Positions 19,221 through 29,514 of a stretch of 50,703 nt of DNA are shown one piece after another. Under the pieces are notes generated by a model. That model was not told the origin of the DNA, ran no database searches, and was given only the letters and a program-made list of their open reading frames with translations. The DNA lies in the NCBI GenBank assembly GCA_905612265.1, contig CAJQRI010000002.1, positions 1-50,703 on the forward strand, read 5' to 3'. Made by a program: the position numbers and the translations under genes. This DNA comes from an uncultured Nitrospinota bacterium (GTDB lineage Bacteria; Nitrospinota; Nitrospinia; Nitrospinales; VA-1). Within the stretch, counting starts at the first letter, position 1. Every line of letters starts with the position of its first letter.

Positions 19221-19988
19221 TTAATCCGCGCTTTTGGCACAACGACACCCTATACCGTAATAATCCTTGGCGTCACTATCCCCATAGCGGCTTGAGGATC
19301 GAAGATAAACGGGAAGGCTGTTCCAGGCTCCTCCACGAATAACATGGTATTTCCCTTTTTCTGGTCCTTTGGGGTTTTTATAGTGACCTTTTGTATAATA
19401 TTTTTTATCATACCAATCATACACCCATTCGGCAACATTGCCCCCAAGATCAAACACCCCGTCAGGACTTTTACCCTGATCGAAACTACCGACTTCGGAC
19501 AATACCGTCCCCTTCTGTATAAAGCAACAATTCCCAAAGTTAGCTCGTTTATCGTCTGGAGGCTCGTTGCCCCAGGGATAGGCTCGATTCTCAGTACCCC
19601 GTGCAGTACGCTCCCACTCTGCTTCTGTGGGTAACCGCTTATCTTTCCATGCACAATATTTCTTACAACGCTTCCACATGAGCCCAAATATGGGCTTGTT
19701 CAACATATCAGGCCGGGCCTTTCGATCAACCCAGCCAGTTATGGTTGGGTATTGCTTGCTATTCGCAGCCAGATATTTTTCAAAATCCTCAAAGGTCACT
19801 TCATACTTATCTATATAAAAACCATCCAGATAAACTTTATGGCTCGGATGCTCATTGGATTTCCCCTCACCACCTGGACTGCCCATTTCAAATTCTCCCG
19901 CAGGGATATGGGCCATCTCAGGATTAGGATTAGCCTCAGCCTGAGAAAACAGGGCCAAAGCCAAACAAATGTATAAAAACTGTCTCAT
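19221..19988 (-). CDS. SUMF1/FGE-fold secreted protein
   Basis: IPAGEFEMGSPGGEG, YEVTFEDFEKYL, RLPTEAEWERTARG, NVAEWVYDWYD, RGGAWNS motifs; signal peptide. Confidence 0.92.
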   Translation of the reverse strand: MRQFLYICLALALFSQAEANPNPEMAHIPAGEFEMGSPGGEGKSNEHPSHKVYLDGFYIDKYEVTFEDFEKYLAANSKQYPTITGWVDRKARPDMLNKPIFGLMWKRCKKYCAWKDKRLPTEAEWERTARGTENRAYPWGNEPPDDKRANFGNCCFIQKGTVLSEVGSFDQGKSPDGVFDLGGNVAEWVYDWYDKKYYTKGHYKNPKGPEKGKYHVIRGGAWNSLPVYLRSSSRYGDSDAKDYYGIGCRCAKSAD

Positions 19989-20173
19989 AATCTCTATTAA
20001 TTACAATCAAGGCCACAATGTATTGAGCCTTAAAATTTAAAAGTTTATTATAGACTACGATATGGATACGATAGTGTTGCAAACCCATCATTTTCCCCGA
20101 CCTTATTAGTCATGCACATCTTAAAACAAATTGACCGGTTTCTGGAAAAAATTGAAAGCCACTTTTTGGTCTA

Positions 20174-20731
20174 TTGGGTTTCTCGTTAATAGATATAATG
20201 AAAAAAAAATACAACCACAGCCTGGATAATAAAACAGTTTGTTACACCGTCTTTAAAAATCCAATTGGGTTAACGGGTCTTGCGGCGACGCAAAAAGGCT
20301 TGATCCGCTTGGCAAACAAAGTTCCCAACGAAAAATCTTTTGAAACACTTTTAATTAAAAATTTAGGGTTTCATATTCTAAAAAACCCCAATCATTTTGA
20401 TGGTCTTGTCGAGCAGTTTCAAAAATACTTTAAAGGCAAATTAGAGTCCTTTCAATTTCCATTGGATTTAAGACTAGGAACACCGTTCCAGCAAAAGGTC
20501 TGGAAAGGCCTTCTCACAATTCCCTATGGTTCCACGCGCAGTTATAAATGGTTAGCTAAATCTATCAAGCATCCCGACTCTGCCAGAGCTGTTGGCAACG
20601 CAAACGGTCAGAACCCTCTTCCTATAATCATTCCCTGCCACAGGGTGGTTCGTGAAAATGGCGACCTCGGAGGATACACAGGAGGTATCCAGACTAAGCG
20701 TTACCTACTAGAATTAGAGAAGGCAATTTAA
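20174..20731 (+). CDS. ogt: Methylated-DNA-protein cysteine methyltransferase
   Basis: TPFQQKVWKGLLTIPYGSTRSY and active-site IIPCHRVVRENGDLGGY. Confidence 0.96.
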   Translation: MGFSLIDIMKKKYNHSLDNKTVCYTVFKNPIGLTGLAATQKGLIRLANKVPNEKSFETLLIKNLGFHILKNPNHFDGLVEQFQKYFKGKLESFQFPLDLRLGTPFQQKVWKGLLTIPYGSTRSYKWLAKSIKHPDSARAVGNANGQNPLPIIIPCHRVVRENGDLGGYTGGIQTKRYLLELEKAI

Positions 20732-21486
20732 TGGCTCTCTATAAAACCCGAGCCATCGTCATCAAAAGTATGAACCTGTCAGAGTCCGACCGGTTAATCA
20801 CTTTTATGACAGAGAACCACGGAAAAGTTAAGTGTGTTGCTAAGGGTGCCAGAAAAGCTAAGAACCAGTTCTGGGGCTCTCTGGAGCCCATGTCTTTAAT
20901 CCACCTGATTTATTTTGGTAGGGAGCATCAGAGCCTTTTCCGCCTTAATCATTCGGATATCATAGAATCCTTTCAAACGATCCGCGATGATTTCGAAAAA
21001 CTTTATACAGGAATCTATTTTCTTGACCTGATTGATGCCATGATTCTTGAAGGACACTGGGAACCAAAAGTTTTCGGCCTTCTTTACCAGGCACTGGCGG
21101 CTCTTAATCAACAGAACGAGTTAGAGCCTTTACGCCGACTTTTTGAAATTCGTTTGCTTTCATTATCCGGGTACAAACCGCAATTGGAGCAATGTGTACT
21201 TTGCAGAAAAACACCCGCAAATGGCATGATTCCTTTCAGCTATGCTCATAATGGAATTCTTTGTAGTTCATGCGCCAACATTACAAGGGTTGACATACAA
21301 TTCAGCGTCGGAACAAGAAATTACATAAAAAAATTATTAGAGGTGGAAATCAAAACCTGTGAAAGGTTAAAATTCCCCAAATCTCAGACAGAAGAAATCG
21401 AGAAGGTGACCCATCGTCTAGTCCTTTCTCATTTAGGTCGTGAGTTGAAGTCTTATCCCTTCATTAAATATATGGCAAAAATTTAG
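20731..21486 (+). CDS. recO: DNA repair protein RecO
   Basis: TRAIVIKSMNLSESDRLITFMTENHGKVKCVAKGARK and zinc-binding CVLCRK...CSSC. Confidence 0.95.
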   Translation: MALYKTRAIVIKSMNLSESDRLITFMTENHGKVKCVAKGARKAKNQFWGSLEPMSLIHLIYFGREHQSLFRLNHSDIIESFQTIRDDFEKLYTGIYFLDLIDAMILEGHWEPKVFGLLYQALAALNQQNELEPLRRLFEIRLLSLSGYKPQLEQCVLCRKTPANGMIPFSYAHNGILCSSCANITRVDIQFSVGTRNYIKKLLEVEIKTCERLKFPKSQTEEIEKVTHRLVLSHLGRELKSYPFIKYMAKI

Positions 21487-21496
21487 GAATACTTTT

Positions 21497-21877
21497 ATGA
21501 AAAAAAAACAGATACAAACAACCCAAGCCCCATCAGCAATTGGACCCTACTCTCAAGCCATTCGTATTGGTGAGTTTCTGTATACTTCCGGGCAAATCGC
21601 TCTCAACCCAGAGAACATGGAAATGATGAATGGCGCAATTGAAGAAGAGACTGAATGGGTCTTGAAAAACCTAGAAGCTATTTTAAAAGCCGACGGCATA
21701 AGTTTGGCCCATGTTATTAAAACCACGGTTTATCTAACCGACCTGGGAGAGTTTGCCAGAGTGAATCAGGTTTATGAAAAGTTTTTTGGCGAAACCAAAC
21801 CCGCCCGAGCTTGTGTGCAGGTTGCAGCACTACCTAAAGGGGCAAAAGTAGAAATTGACGCAATTGCCCACTCCTAA
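21497..21877 (+). CDS. ridA: RidA family reactive intermediate deaminase
   Basis: APSAIGPYSQAIRIGEFLYTSGQIALNP, KPARACVQVAALPKGAKVEIDAIA. Confidence 0.96.
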   Translation: MKKKQIQTTQAPSAIGPYSQAIRIGEFLYTSGQIALNPENMEMMNGAIEEETEWVLKNLEAILKADGISLAHVIKTTVYLTDLGEFARVNQVYEKFFGETKPARACVQVAALPKGAKVEIDAIAHS

Positions 21878-21906
21878 AACAATTTAACGCAGCAGGCAAA
21901 ATTACC

Positions 21907-22164
21907 GTGGCTAAAAAATCAAACGGAACAAGAAATTTTTATAGATTTATGATGTTGATTGGAATTGGTGTGATTGGTAGCTTAGGCTATTCATTCATAA
22001 GTGCGGCACCAGACTTTAGAATATCAGAATATCATAAGGCCTCTCTCCCCGCAGAGCAGTGCATGCAATGTCATATACAGGGAGTAGAAGAAATCCCCAT
22101 CATGCCGCACCGTCCTATGGGAAACTGTGTCATGTGCCACACCCCTAAAGACAGTCCCTTTTGA
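21907..22164 (+). CDS. Small membrane-anchored diheme cytochrome c
   Basis: N-terminal TM, CMQCH and CVMCH motifs; GTG start. Confidence 0.85.
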   Translation: MAKKSNGTRNFYRFMMLIGIGVIGSLGYSFISAAPDFRISEYHKASLPAEQCMQCHIQGVEEIPIMPHRPMGNCVMCHTPKDSPF

Positions 22165-22310
22165 TAGCAGTTAGATCTGAGAATCAGTTTGAACAACGGC
22201 ATACTACTGTAAGGCACCTCTAAAAACAGTCTAAAAAGTTGATAAGTAGATTAGAAAAAGGGCTATAGGTTAATGATAGGATCTTTTATCTAATGAAAAA
22301 GAAAGTTCTC

Positions 22311-22768
22311 ATGGCCCAGCCCGGATTTTTTATGTCGATAACCATTATGAGACGATCAGCAGACTGGGTGATCCTATGGAGGTTATGGATCAGTCTATTT
22401 CGTGGAAAACGTTTCGACCTTTAGAGAGTAAAGCTCTGTGCAAATTCAAAAAAAGCAATGCGGGTCGTAAACCTTACAATAGTATTTTTATGTTCAAAAT
22501 CCTTGTATTGCAAATCCTCTAAAAATTAAGTGACGATCAAACGAAGTTTCAGATCAAAGATCGTTTATCGTTCATGCATTTTCTGAGTCTCGACTTCGAA
22601 GACAGGGGCCAGATGCGAAAACCCTTTGGTTGTTTCGAGATACCATCGATAAGCTATTCCGTAGACTCGATCGGCACCTCAACCACAAAGATTTGTTTGT
22701 ACGTCAAGGGTAAGTCTTTGATGCCAGCATTGTCCCGGTTCCTGATTCGCTCAGTGTCCAAGACCCTA
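22311..22768 (+). pseudogene. Degenerate IS5-family transposase (N-terminal part)
   Basis: Reconstructed across frames: MAQPGFF / VDNHYETISRLGDPMEVMDQSISWKTFRPLESKALCKFKKSNAGRKPYNSIFMFKILVLQIL*KLSDDQTKFQIKDRLSFMHFLSLDFEDR / PDAKTLWLFRDTIDKLFRRLDRHLNHKDLFVRQG*VFDASIVPVP; two frameshifts and two internal stops. Confidence 0.88.
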
Positions 22769-23720
22769 CTCAGTTAGCCCTTGCTCAACGAGCCAGCGTT
22801 CTGCTTCCAGAGATGCGGCGCAACCGGTGCCTGCAGCCGTGATAGCTTGACGGTATATATGGTCATGTACATCCCCGGCAGCAAAGACTCCTTCAATATT
22901 GGTTTCCTGAGTCCCCAGCTTCAGCTTGATGTAACCAGCATCGTCTAAGTTTAATTGTCCATTGAAGATGGATGTATTGGGAGTATGCCCGATAGCATAG
23001 AAAATGCCCGCAACTTCCACTTGCCTGGCTTCTCCAGTCTTTATATTTTTTAGACTGGCACCGGTCACATAATCTTGGCCTACTGCGTCTTCTAGAACTG
23101 TGTCCCAAAGGATTTCCAGTTTGGGATGCTTGAGAGCTCTCTCCTGCATAATTTTGGAAGCTCTGAGTTGATCACGCCGATGCACCAGATACACTACAGA
23201 ACCAAATTTGGCCAGATAGGTGGCTTCTTCCACCGCCGTATCCCCTCCCCCAATTACCATTAGGGGCTGGTTGCGGAACATGGGAAGAGCTCCGTCACAA
23301 ACAGCACAAGCCGACATACCATTGTTCCACATTTTTTCTTCACTAGGCACACCCATCCGCTTTGCCGTCGCGCCAGTAGAAATGATCACCGAATGCGCTT
23401 TCACTTCACGATTTTCGGATTTCAATACAAATGGACGCTGACTTAAATCGGCGGAGATCACATCTTCCTGAACCATTTCAGTGCCGAATCGCTCTGACTG
23501 CTTGCGGAACAATTGCATCAATTCCGGTCCTTCAATCCCTTCAGGAAATCCAGGATAGTTTTCAACTTCTGTAGTGGTGGTCAGCTGCCCTCCTGCTGAG
23601 CCCCCCATGACATAACCTTCAAACATAAAAGGGCTAAGGTTAGCCCTAGCAGAATAAATTGCGGCAGTATGCCCAGCGGGCCCAGAACCGACAATGACAA
23701 CATTTTTAACATCTGACATA
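22766..23720 (-). CDS. trxB: Thioredoxin-disulfide reductase
   Basis: VIVGSGPAGHTAAIYSARANL, CAVCDGA active site, GVFAAGDVHDHIYRQAITAAGTGCAASLEAERWL; start taken at MSDVKN, ORF extends to 23758. Confidence 0.95.
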
Positions 23721-23736
23721 AGCTTATAAACCCTTT

Positions 23737-24432
23737 CTACTGTTGGGTCTTTATACAACGAAACCCAACATCGCTATATCTCAATTCGGGATCTTTTCCA
23801 ACCCGATCAGAGGTTCTTAAAAAATGGCTCGCAGAATTCCATGCGCCACCCCGTACAACCTTATTTTTTCCAGAAGGACCATACTCGCTCAAAGTCCATT
23901 CATAGACATTACCCATCATATCAAAGAGGCCGTGGGAATTGACTTCAAATTTTCCAATAATTTCAGGAGAACCATTCCCATAAGGCTGACCAAAGTGAGC
24001 ACCGCCCAGTTTCTCACCTTCAGCTGCTACCTCCCATTGCATCTGCGTCGGGAGGTTGCCCCCACGCCACGAACAATAGGTTTTGGCATCCTCCCAGCTT
24101 ACAAAAACCACCGGCTGGAGAGGCTTATTAAAATCCTGCGGTCTGTCTTCATGCAACACAGATGGCTCGCAAACACCGGCAATAAAACATTCCCGATAAT
24201 TAGCGTTGCTGACCTCATATTTATCGATCCAGAAAGCATCGAGCTTAACCTTACTCGGTAACTCATCGTTGCACCAGTCCGCGTTACCCTGTTCTTCCTC
24301 ACAGTAAAGACTACCAAGGCTATATTCTCCTCCCGGAACTAAAACCCTCGCTTTGTCTGGCTCTGCATAAACTTCAAGAGGAGAGCACATCATGAAAACC
24401 AGCAAAAATAAAATTTGTATAAGGAAAGTCAT
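23737..24432 (-). CDS. SUMF1/FGE-fold secreted protein
   Basis: [74 protein letters not shown]. Confidence 0.9.
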   Translation of the reverse strand: MTFLIQILFLLVFMMCSPLEVYAEPDKARVLVPGGEYSLGSLYCEEEQGNADWCNDELPSKVKLDAFWIDKYEVSNANYRECFIAGVCEPSVLHEDRPQDFNKPLQPVVFVSWEDAKTYCSWRGGNLPTQMQWEVAAEGEKLGGAHFGQPYGNGSPEIIGKFEVNSHGLFDMMGNVYEWTLSEYGPSGKNKVVRGGAWNSASHFLRTSDRVGKDPELRYSDVGFRCIKTQQ

Positions 24433-25766
24433 ATTTCTATTTTATCCAAAATCGCGTTTTTAATCTGCTCATAATCGGCAGGTAATTCAATTGGAGAGAA
24501 TGCATGCTCTGAATCGACCCCCTCTATTTGATTCGTATGGTATTTGAAAAGAAAGTCGGTGAACTTCAATCCGTTAGCAGTAGAGATCACAACCACTCGA
24601 TCCTTTTTCTTTATTTCTCCACTCTGGACCAGTTTTTCCAGAACTGCTAAGGCTACTCCGGTATGAGGACAACAGAGCAATCCCGTTTTATTAGCTCTAC
24701 CTGCCGCGTTGGCCAATTCACTTTCTGTTGCTTTTTCAACGATGCCGTTAAAATTCTGCAGAGCACGAATGGCTTTTTTATAACTGACCGGATCACCAAT
24801 CTGAATAGCACTTGCCAAGGTAGTTTTGGCCTGAACCGATTCGAAGGTTTTAAATCCATTGATGTAACTACGATATAGAGGGTCGGCCTGCTCCGCCTGA
24901 GCACATACCAGACGTGGGAGCGTGTCGATCAAACCCAGATCATAGAACATCTGAAAGCCTTTGCCGATCGCGCTGACATTGCCTAAATTACCGCCGGGAA
25001 CAATTACAAAATCCGGTACCTTCCAGTTAAACTGCTGGACAATCTCAAAGCTAATAGTTTTTTGGCCTTCAATTCTCAAAGAATTCATAGAGTTTGCCAG
25101 ATAGATATCGTTTTTCTGACATACTTCTTGAACCAGTTGCATACATCCGTCAAAATCGGTATCAAGAGACAAGGTGAGCACGCCATGTGTGATCGGCTGA
25201 ATCAATTGTGTCAGCGAGACCTTATCCTTGGGCAAAAATACAATGGCAGGGATACCAGCTAATGCACAATAAGCCGCCAGTGCGGCAGAAGTATCTCCCG
25301 TGGAAGCACAAGCCACTGCCTTGATATTTTTTCCGGAAGCAATCATTTGCTTGACCATGGAGACCAACACGGTCATTCCTAAATCCTTAAAGGACCCTGT
25401 ATGCGCCATGCCGCATTGTTTGACCCATAGGTCATCGAGTCCAATCTGGTTACCCAGACGCTCAGCCCAGAAAAGATTCGTGCCTCCCTCATAGGTAGAC
25501 ACAATATTTTCGTTTTCGATACCAGGACAAACCAGTTCTCTTTTTCCCCATACGGCACTACCATAAGGCCATTCATTAAGCCGGTAGCGGCTTTCAAATA
25601 AAGCTTTCCATTTTTCTGGTGAACGTTGTTTTAACAATTCCATATCATGTTGCACTTCCAGAAGTTCATTACACTCCTTGCAACGATAGACAATGTCTGT
25701 AAGCTCATACTTGCTTTGGCATTCCGGATTAATACACTGAAACCAGGCTTTAAATTCCATTTTCAT
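24429..25766 (-). CDS. thrC: Threonine synthase
   Basis: N-terminal [40 protein letters not shown]-lysine motif; [15 protein letters not shown]. Confidence 0.95.
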   Translation of the reverse strand: MKMEFKAWFQCINPECQSKYELTDIVYRCKECNELLEVQHDMELLKQRSPEKWKALFESRYRLNEWPYGSAVWGKRELVCPGIENENIVSTYEGGTNLFWAERLGNQIGLDDLWVKQCGMAHTGSFKDLGMTVLVSMVKQMIASGKNIKAVACASTGDTSAALAAYCALAGIPAIVFLPKDKVSLTQLIQPITHGVLTLSLDTDFDGCMQLVQEVCQKNDIYLANSMNSLRIEGQKTISFEIVQQFNWKVPDFVIVPGGNLGNVSAIGKGFQMFYDLGLIDTLPRLVCAQAEQADPLYRSYINGFKTFESVQAKTTLASAIQIGDPVSYKKAIRALQNFNGIVEKATESELANAAGRANKTGLLCCPHTGVALAVLEKLVQSGEIKKKDRVVVISTANGLKFTDFLFKYHTNQIEGVDSEHAFSPIELPADYEQIKNAILDKIEI

Positions 25767-27067
25767 CTTTCCACACGAATCAGGTTAGATTTTTCGCACA
25801 CGACATCCAATGCTTCTATTTCCTTTAAAGCCGACTGAATATTTTTTTCGCTAGACTTGTGACACATCATCACCAGAGGCACTCCTTCTCCGCGATCGCC
25901 TCTTCCTCTCTGTATCATAGACTCAATACTGATTGAATGCTTGCCCAGTATCCCAGATATTTTTGAAAGCACGCCTGGGTTGTCCAACACACTGAAACGC
26001 AGAAAATATTCAGACTCGATTTCACTGATACTCTTAAAGGGGATTTTTTTAACCTCTTTATCTTGAAAAGATCCAGCAGGTAACCTTTCTCCCACACCAG
26101 AAAGAATATTGCGGGCAATTTCGACAACATCACCGACCACTGCACTACCCGTAGGCAAAGCACCTGCACCATGCCCAATCAAAACATTTTCTTCCATCAT
26201 ATCATCGCAGATACGGATGGCATTTAAGGCTCCATTAACATTGGCCATCGAGTGTGCAATCGGAATCATAGCAGGATGAACACGAATATCAATCGCCTGA
26301 CCGTCAAATTTGGAGATGGCAAGCAGTTTGATCCGGTAGCCAAACACCCTTGCGCATTCTATATCTTCAGAGGTAATACCTGAAATACCAGTAACAGTTA
26401 TATCGTCAAACGGCACAGGGGTTCCATAAGCCAGACGGGTCAACACGGCTATCTTGTGGGCAGAGTCAATGCCTTCAATATCAAATGTAGGGTCTGCTTC
26501 GGCAAAACCTTTTTCCTGTGCTTCTTTTAAAGCAGTGTCGAAGTCGCAATTCTCATCAGACATTTTACTGAGAATATAATTTGCGGTTCCATTAACGATA
26601 CCTTCGATGGACTTAATACGATTAGCAACAAATGCCTCCCTAATAGACCTGATTATCGGAATGGCCCCCCCTATTGAAGCTTCAAACCCAATAGACAGAC
26701 TCTTTTTAGCAGCTGCTGAAAAAATTTCATCACCATGTTTAGCCAGCAGAGCCTTGTTGGCCGTCACCACATGCTTGCCTTGATCAATAGCCTGAAGAAG
26801 AAATTTCCTGGCTGGTTCATACCCACCGATCAATTCAATCACTACATCAATATCAGGGTGGTTGATCACTTCATCGGCAGAAGTCGTCAACACATCGGGG
26901 GCCAGTTTCACACCTCTATCTGTGGTGATGTCCAAATCCGCCACTTTAACCAGCTCCACCCCGGCTCCTAACCTATGCCTTATAATTTCACCGTTACCCG
27001 CAAGGATTTTAGCTACACCGGCACCTATAGTGCCAAAACCGATCATTCCTACCTTAATCATTTTCAT
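25763..27067 (-). CDS. hom: Homoserine dehydrogenase (with C-terminal ACT domain)
   Basis: [51 protein letters not shown]; 4-bp overlap with thrC. Confidence 0.96.
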   Translation of the reverse strand: MKMIKVGMIGFGTIGAGVAKILAGNGEIIRHRLGAGVELVKVADLDITTDRGVKLAPDVLTTSADEVINHPDIDVVIELIGGYEPARKFLLQAIDQGKHVVTANKALLAKHGDEIFSAAAKKSLSIGFEASIGGAIPIIRSIREAFVANRIKSIEGIVNGTANYILSKMSDENCDFDTALKEAQEKGFAEADPTFDIEGIDSAHKIAVLTRLAYGTPVPFDDITVTGISGITSEDIECARVFGYRIKLLAISKFDGQAIDIRVHPAMIPIAHSMANVNGALNAIRICDDMMEENVLIGHGAGALPTGSAVVGDVVEIARNILSGVGERLPAGSFQDKEVKKIPFKSISEIESEYFLRFSVLDNPGVLSKISGILGKHSISIESMIQRGRGDRGEGVPLVMMCHKSSEKNIQSALKEIEALDVVCEKSNLIRVER

Positions 27068-27070
27068 CGT

Positions 27071-28249
27071 CTACTCAGATCCCTTAAAATATCTTTCAAT
27101 TCCCCGAACCGCCTGTCTAATCCTGTGCTCATTTTCGACCAGCGAGAAACGTACAAAATGATCTCCGCCTTCTCCAAATCCGATACCCGGTGCAACCGCA
27201 ACTTTGGCTGTATCCAAAAGCTTCTTGCAAAACTCCAGAGATCCCATTTTCTTAAAATGGTCAGGAATTTCTGCCCAGACCATCATTGTCGCTTTCGGCG
27301 GTGTCACTTTCCAACCAATTCGATTTAACGACTCGCACAGCACATCTCGTCGGCTTCGATACGTTTCACAAATTTCTTCCACACAATCGCGCGGACCATT
27401 AAGAGCCACCGTAGCAGCTATCTGAATCGGCTGAAACATACCATAATCCTGATAACTTTTGATGCGTGCCAAAGCATTAATAATTTCAGCATTTCCCACC
27501 GCAAAACCAACTCGCCAGCCAGGCATATTATAACTCTTAGACAAGCTAAAAAACTCTATTCCAACATCTTTCGCTCCGGGAACCTGCAAAAAGCTGGGAG
27601 CCTTATATCCGTCAAAAACAATGTCCCCATAAGCAAAATCGTGAATCACAATCAAGTCATGTTCTTTAGCAAAATCGACGACCTTCTCAAAGAAATCTAT
27701 ACCCACCAACAAAGTAGTAGGATTATGTGGAAAATTGATAATCATCACTTTAGGTCGCGGCCAGTTTTTCTTAAACGCATCTAACAGTGCATCAAAAAAA
27801 TTTACGTCAGCACTAAGGGGGACATTAATGACATCACCATTTGCTAAAATGAAAGCATAAGTATGAATAGGATAAGTGGGTGTCGGCACTAGTACCGAGT
27901 CACCGGGACTAGTGATAGCTAGAGCCAGATGAGCAATGCCCTCTTTCGATCCGATAGTTGCAATCGCTTCCGAGTTTGGGTCCAGGTCTACATCGTGATT
28001 ACGCCTGTACCAGTCAGTGATAGCAAGGCGTAGTTTATATATACCTTTGGAAACAGAATAGCGGTGATTAGCTTCCTTCTCAGAAGCCTCTATCAGTTTA
28101 TCCACAATATGTTTAGGGGTCGGCATATCAGGATTTCCCAAACCAAAGTCGATAATATCTTCTCCGCGTCGACGAGCATCATATTTAAGTTCGTTGACGA
28201 TTCCTAAAACATAGGGCGGGAGACGCTCAATTCTGGAAAATTTTCTCAT
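27071..28249 (-). CDS. alaC: Pyridoxal-phosphate aminotransferase class I (AlaC-like)
   Basis: [46 protein letters not shown]. Confidence 0.85.
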   Translation of the reverse strand: MRKFSRIERLPPYVLGIVNELKYDARRRGEDIIDFGLGNPDMPTPKHIVDKLIEASEKEANHRYSVSKGIYKLRLAITDWYRRNHDVDLDPNSEAIATIGSKEGIAHLALAITSPGDSVLVPTPTYPIHTYAFILANGDVINVPLSADVNFFDALLDAFKKNWPRPKVMIINFPHNPTTLLVGIDFFEKVVDFAKEHDLIVIHDFAYGDIVFDGYKAPSFLQVPGAKDVGIEFFSLSKSYNMPGWRVGFAVGNAEIINALARIKSYQDYGMFQPIQIAATVALNGPRDCVEEICETYRSRRDVLCESLNRIGWKVTPPKATMMVWAEIPDHFKKMGSLEFCKKLLDTAKVAVAPGIGFGEGGDHFVRFSLVENEHRIRQAVRGIERYFKGSE

Positions 28250-28348
28250 AACTCATTACAGGTAAAAGGGGCAGATCGCGTCCCGAGCATTGATCACCGC
28301 AAATCTAAATCTTAAACATTAAGAATGACTCAGGATAGGTCAAACAGC

Positions 28349-28427
28349 AAAAAAAGATCCTGGTCCGTCAGGGTCTGTGAGGAGGCAACCTGTTAGGTTC
28401 TAAGGAAATCCGGCCGAATGCCCGCGT
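28349..28427 (-). ncRNA. Candidate small RNA or leader with intrinsic terminator
   Basis: Minus strand: GGCATTCGGCC, AACCTAACAGGTT and GACCCTGACGGACCAGGATC hairpins followed by TTTTTTT. Confidence 0.35.
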
Positions 28428-28639
28428 AACATAGCATAATTTGCAAAACCCGGCAAACCTAAACCCAAAGTCAAAACTAAATTTTATGCCTTAACCAATC
28501 CGCTAATTTTTTTCTTGATTCTGGTATATTACGGGGAGTAATATCTTCCTGAGCTACCAACAATCCATGTTGGTTCCCACAGTATTCGAATGACAAAACC
28601 CATTCCCAACGGGTCCGACCATCTTCCCCAAATAAACAA

Positions 28640-29446
28640 ATGGAATTTTTTCAGATCATTTTATTGAGCATAATTCAGGGACTCACTGAATTCCTGCCAA
28701 TTTCTAGTTCCGGGCATTTGATATTAGCACCTATTATCTTCAATTTTGACGACCAGGGCCTTGCTCTGGATGCCATTCTGCATTTAGGTACCCTCCTGGC
28801 CATTATAATATTCTTCCGCAAAGAACTGATAGATTTAATCAAGGCATTATTTGATCGCCAAGGGTCCCCAAAAACGCATCATCTAGCCTGGTGTATTATT
28901 CTTGCTTCGTTCCCAGCAGGACTGATAGGGCTGTTTGGAGGGGAATGGATTGAGATCAACCTGAGGAGCCCCACTTTTGTCGGGTATAACCTTTTTTTCT
29001 GGTCCCTTATATTCCTGATCGCCGACCGGTACGGATCAAAAATTTCAAGTACGGATAAAGAGTTGAACCGTTTGAGCCTACGACAAGTTTTATTTATAGG
29101 ATGCGCACAGGCCATCGCCCTACTGCCAGGAACCTCGCGGTCTGGCATCACCATTGCGGCAGGACTTTTCAGCAACCTTTCGCACACTTCAGCAACACGG
29201 TTTTCTTTTCTACTGGGAACTCCAATTATTTTCGCGGCAGGCATGCACAAGCTGATGCAGTTTATTTCGCACCCGGCATCAGAACAGACCTATTCCAACC
29301 TCCATCTTCTAATCGGGATGGGAATAAGCTTTCTGGTCGGTTTGCTGGCTATCCAGCTTCTTCTTAAGATTGTCGCGAAAGTGGGCCTTCTGCCCTTTAT
29401 CATTTACAGGCTGATTCTTGCTGGCGGGATTCTTCTCTATTACTGA
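28640..29446 (+). CDS. uppP: Undecaprenyl-diphosphatase
   Basis: IIQGLTEFLPISSSGHLIL, LPGTSRSGITIAAGL motifs. Confidence 0.96.
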   Translation: MEFFQIILLSIIQGLTEFLPISSSGHLILAPIIFNFDDQGLALDAILHLGTLLAIIIFFRKELIDLIKALFDRQGSPKTHHLAWCIILASFPAGLIGLFGGEWIEINLRSPTFVGYNLFFWSLIFLIADRYGSKISSTDKELNRLSLRQVLFIGCAQAIALLPGTSRSGITIAAGLFSNLSHTSATRFSFLLGTPIIFAAGMHKLMQFISHPASEQTYSNLHLLIGMGISFLVGLLAIQLLLKIVAKVGLLPFIIYRLILAGGILLYY

Positions 29447-29464
29447 GGACTTATTGGAAAAAGA

Positions 29465-29494
29465 AAAGCCGACCTGAAAAATCAGGCCGGCTTT
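29465..29494. terminator. Hairpin terminator between convergent uppP and the 29515 gene
   Basis: AAAGCCGACCTGA-AAAA-TCAGGCCGGCTTT (one mismatch). Confidence 0.75.
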
Positions 29495-29514
29495 AATTTA
29501 AAACTTGTCAGGAA

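Noticed and set aside
19250-19687. 145-aa minus-strand ORF overlapping the SUMF1 gene
   Set aside because: Alternative frame inside a well supported CDS; no protein-like motifs
22574-22777. 67-aa plus-strand ORF as a standalone gene
   Set aside because: It is an out-of-frame/in-frame mosaic of the decayed IS5 transposase
23824-24261. 145-aa plus-strand ORF antisense to the second SUMF1 gene
   Set aside because: Antisense shadow ORF of a conserved coding region
28260-28460. Known riboswitch, SRP RNA or RNase P RNA
   Set aside because: No match to the conserved cores I know (T-box, SAM, TPP, cobalamin, GGAAGCAGCC of SRP, GAGGAAAGTCC of RNase P); kept only as an sRNA/leader candidate
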